Of a DNA stretch of 21,112 bases, positions 19,409 through 21,112 are shown piece by piece. The stretch is taken from positions 1 through 21,112 of the forward strand of contig JAAPAO010000601.1 in the NCBI GenBank assembly GCA_013115145.1, written 5' to 3'. The stretch comes from Perkinsus chesapeaki. Lineage: Eukaryota > Perkinsozoa > Perkinsida > Perkinsidae. Every line of letters begins with the position of its first letter. Positions within the stretch are counted from its first letter, which is position 1. Below the pieces are notes generated by a model. That model ran no database searches. It worked only from the letters and a program-made list of their open reading frames with translations, and was not told where the DNA came from. The translations under genes and the position numbers were made by a program.

Positions 19409-20085
19409 CGATATAATCGACTAAATACTTTAAACATTTAGCAATAGCTACCGTTGCAAGCCGAGAGCTTCGACAGTCGCGCGCGCCCTGCTAATCGATT
19501 TAGATTCCGTCAGACTCCGTCTTGTGCTGCTTCGTTCATTGGGGGAAACGTTTGAGGAGGGACAGTGGCATCTCGAGTGGATGCGGTGAATTAGCCGTAC
19601 TTGATAGGCTGTGATATTTTATAATTGGTGCTAGAGGCATTATATAGTTGAGAGAGGGCAGCCATAGCATTTGCGGTCTGAGTATCTGCCGTGGTACCCA
19701 ACAACAACAAGCGGTATTGCTCACAAAGGCTGCTTATTGCAGTCCTTTATATTGATTGCTGTACGGAAACACGCCTCAGTGTATTATAAATGACGGCATT
19801 CTGCCATCCTACTAATAGTATTTGACGTATTAGATCTCCTACAGGTTCTCAGCCTCCTCAGCTGTTCAGTTCTTGCGAGCCACGGGCTCAAGCCGGTAGC
19901 GTTTCCTGCACTCGTTATGTAAACGTTTTAACATTGCCCTTGTGGTTTGCGTAATAGTGGTGTCAGAATCCTCATGGGCTTAAGTGTCGTCGGGATTAGC
20001 GTTTATCGAGCTATTTCAGTTGTTTTATATAGTGTGTCTTGAGGCACCTCGAACTGCTGCAACTTGGTCCCTCCAACCTGCTCAG
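19409..20085. other. Divergent intergenic region between BiP and gene J
   Basis: This 677-nt region should hold the promoters of BiP (leftward) and gene J (rightward). It is more A/T-rich than the coding sequence. TATA-like words occur (complement of 19745-19751 for BiP; tataaat near 19785 for gene J), but at ~300 nt or more from the start codons they may be chance. I see no clear ER-stress element, heat-shock element or RNA gene. Confidence 0.4.
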
Positions 20086-21112
20086 TATGACTTCCTCGGG
20101 TAAGTGTGCGATTGATTACCGCTGCGCCACGAAATACGATTCGATTTGGTTTGTATTTGCCGACCCTCAGAGGACCGTATAATGATGTACTACATTAACC
20201 TCATTGCCGAGTCCGAGCGGCGGGAGAAAGAGCAACAACAACAGCAAGCCCGCTCCAGGGACGCTCATAAAGGGTCATCTGATAGAGGCTCTGTGGAGCG
20301 TCGACGGAAGATACTGCCTAGCGAAAGCGGCGGTGGTTCAGTTACAAGTGATCGGTAAGTGAATGACATAGTGGCTGATATAAACGGTATATTTCAGGGG
20401 GCTAGTGCAAAAGAAGAATCGCAGTGAGAAGAGCAAGAAGGACAAAAAGAGGAAGCATTCGACGTCCTCACCAACGAAGTCTAAGAAGGCCTCAAAGCGA
20501 AAGCGCCCTCGGCAGCCCGAGGCGTCCTTGCTCCCTTCTACATCATCTGATGGTGGCAACTTCGTTGATGATGAAGAGCTTCTAATTGAACGAAGGTAGT
20601 AGAGGTTCAATCTCGCACTGTTGTGGACCGATCCACTCTGATCAGGTCAACCCGGAATAAATTTGCCGTGGACGACTCTCCGAGCCTCGAGGAGGAGCTT
20701 CACCCGAAAATCGTCACAATATCATCAGGCGAACTCCGTGACGATCGGCAGTCATCGTAATACGGTTTCCTGAGGCACTCTGTCCTTGGCTCACTGCTCG
20801 TGTTTCAGGGACCGTAGTAAAGGTCGAAAGGAGAAGGCTGATCGAGGGCGAAGATCGAAGGTAGAGGGAGGCCCTTAAGGGAACTCGACCGCATCTGTCT
20901 TCTAGTCTTCGGATGGTGAGAGCGAGTTCGACCATTCCAGTGGGAAGCGACGGAGGAGGCGGCGACGTAGACTTCGAATTGAAGATGCTTCTAGTAGCGA
21001 TTACGACGAAGATGATGGAGCGAGTAGTGCTAGTACTGGGAGGAGCAGAAGGAAGAAGAAAACGGTAGAAGGGGGAAGCATTGTTGATGACATTCACGCT
21101 GCTCTCAGGCGG
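20086..21112 (+). CDS. Gene J (partial): basic Ser/Lys/Arg-rich protein, probably nuclear
   Basis: Six exons follow the ATG at 20086 with phase-consistent short introns: 20086-20098, ~20173-20354, ~20399-20597, ~20646-20758, ~20810-20870 and 20906 to the window end. The start reads MTSSEDRIMMYYINLIAESE, then RREKE and a Gln run. Later exons have Lys/Arg clusters (KKNRSEKSKKDKKRKHS, KSKKASKRKRPRQP, GKRRRRRRRRLRIED) alternating with Ser/Asp/Glu stretches (SSSDYDEDDGASSAS). Such composition suits nuclear localisation and a role with RNA or chromatin. No folded domain is recognised in the part seen. The gene continues beyond 21112. Confidence 0.6.

Noticed and set aside
19860-19905. ER-stress element upstream of BiP (ccacg near 19879)
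   Set aside because: No CCAAT at the required 9-nt spacing is present on either strand; the five bases alone carry no weight.

Overview
This window is nuclear DNA from a protist whose genes are densely packed and cut by many very short GT-AG introns, mostly 38-60 nt. The best guess is an alveolate close to the dinoflagellates, most likely Perkinsus. That guess rests on the long run of same-strand genes, the tiny introns, flagellar and basal-body genes, an ER Hsp70 ending in PDEL, and a eukaryotic tRNA with a TTTT terminator and no encoded CCA. No ribosomal or organellar marker is present to prove it. The left edge is a 70-nt run of C, so it may be a contig end.

Layout. From about 619 to 16961 eight genes lie head to tail on the + strand with short spacers: (A) a coiled-coil protein with a probable C-terminal membrane segment, 619-3454; (B) a second coiled-coil protein, 3790-5096; (C) a RAP-domain protein, probably organellar, 5339-6989; (D) the meiotic recombination factor MND1, 7131-8297; (E) a TPR plus IQ-motif protein, 8474-10581; (F) a conserved-looking coiled-coil protein, 10649-12429; (G) a PIH1 plus CS-domain dynein-assembly-type factor, 12652-14860; (H) epsilon-tubulin, 14970-16961. 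For genes C to H I traced exon phases through the whole reading frame, and summed exon lengths are multiples of three. Genes A and B are solved only in part. A tRNA-Ile(AAU) gene sits antisense in the one oversized intron of gene G.

The array then meets the intronless BiP (ER Hsp70) gene on the - strand, 17438-19408. Between the two 3' ends lie three tandem copies of a C/D-box snoRNA, on the same strand as BiP. They share a 36-nt identical block with 13 nt complementary to a conserved 18S rRNA segment, and their stems show compensatory changes. A 677-nt divergent intergenic region follows, then the 5' part of a gene for a basic, Ser/Lys/Arg-rich probable nuclear protein that runs off the right edge.

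How the genes fit together. Epsilon-tubulin (centriole/basal body) and the PIH1-CS factor (axonemal dynein preassembly) point to a flagellated stage, and the TPR/IQ and coiled-coil neighbours could belong to the same apparatus. MND1 points to meiosis. BiP and the snoRNA triplet are housekeeping functions on the opposite strand. The most interesting signals are the snoRNA triplet, the perfect 31-bp foldback in an MND1 intron, the nested antisense tRNA, and the tendency of unusually long introns to hold inverted repeats.
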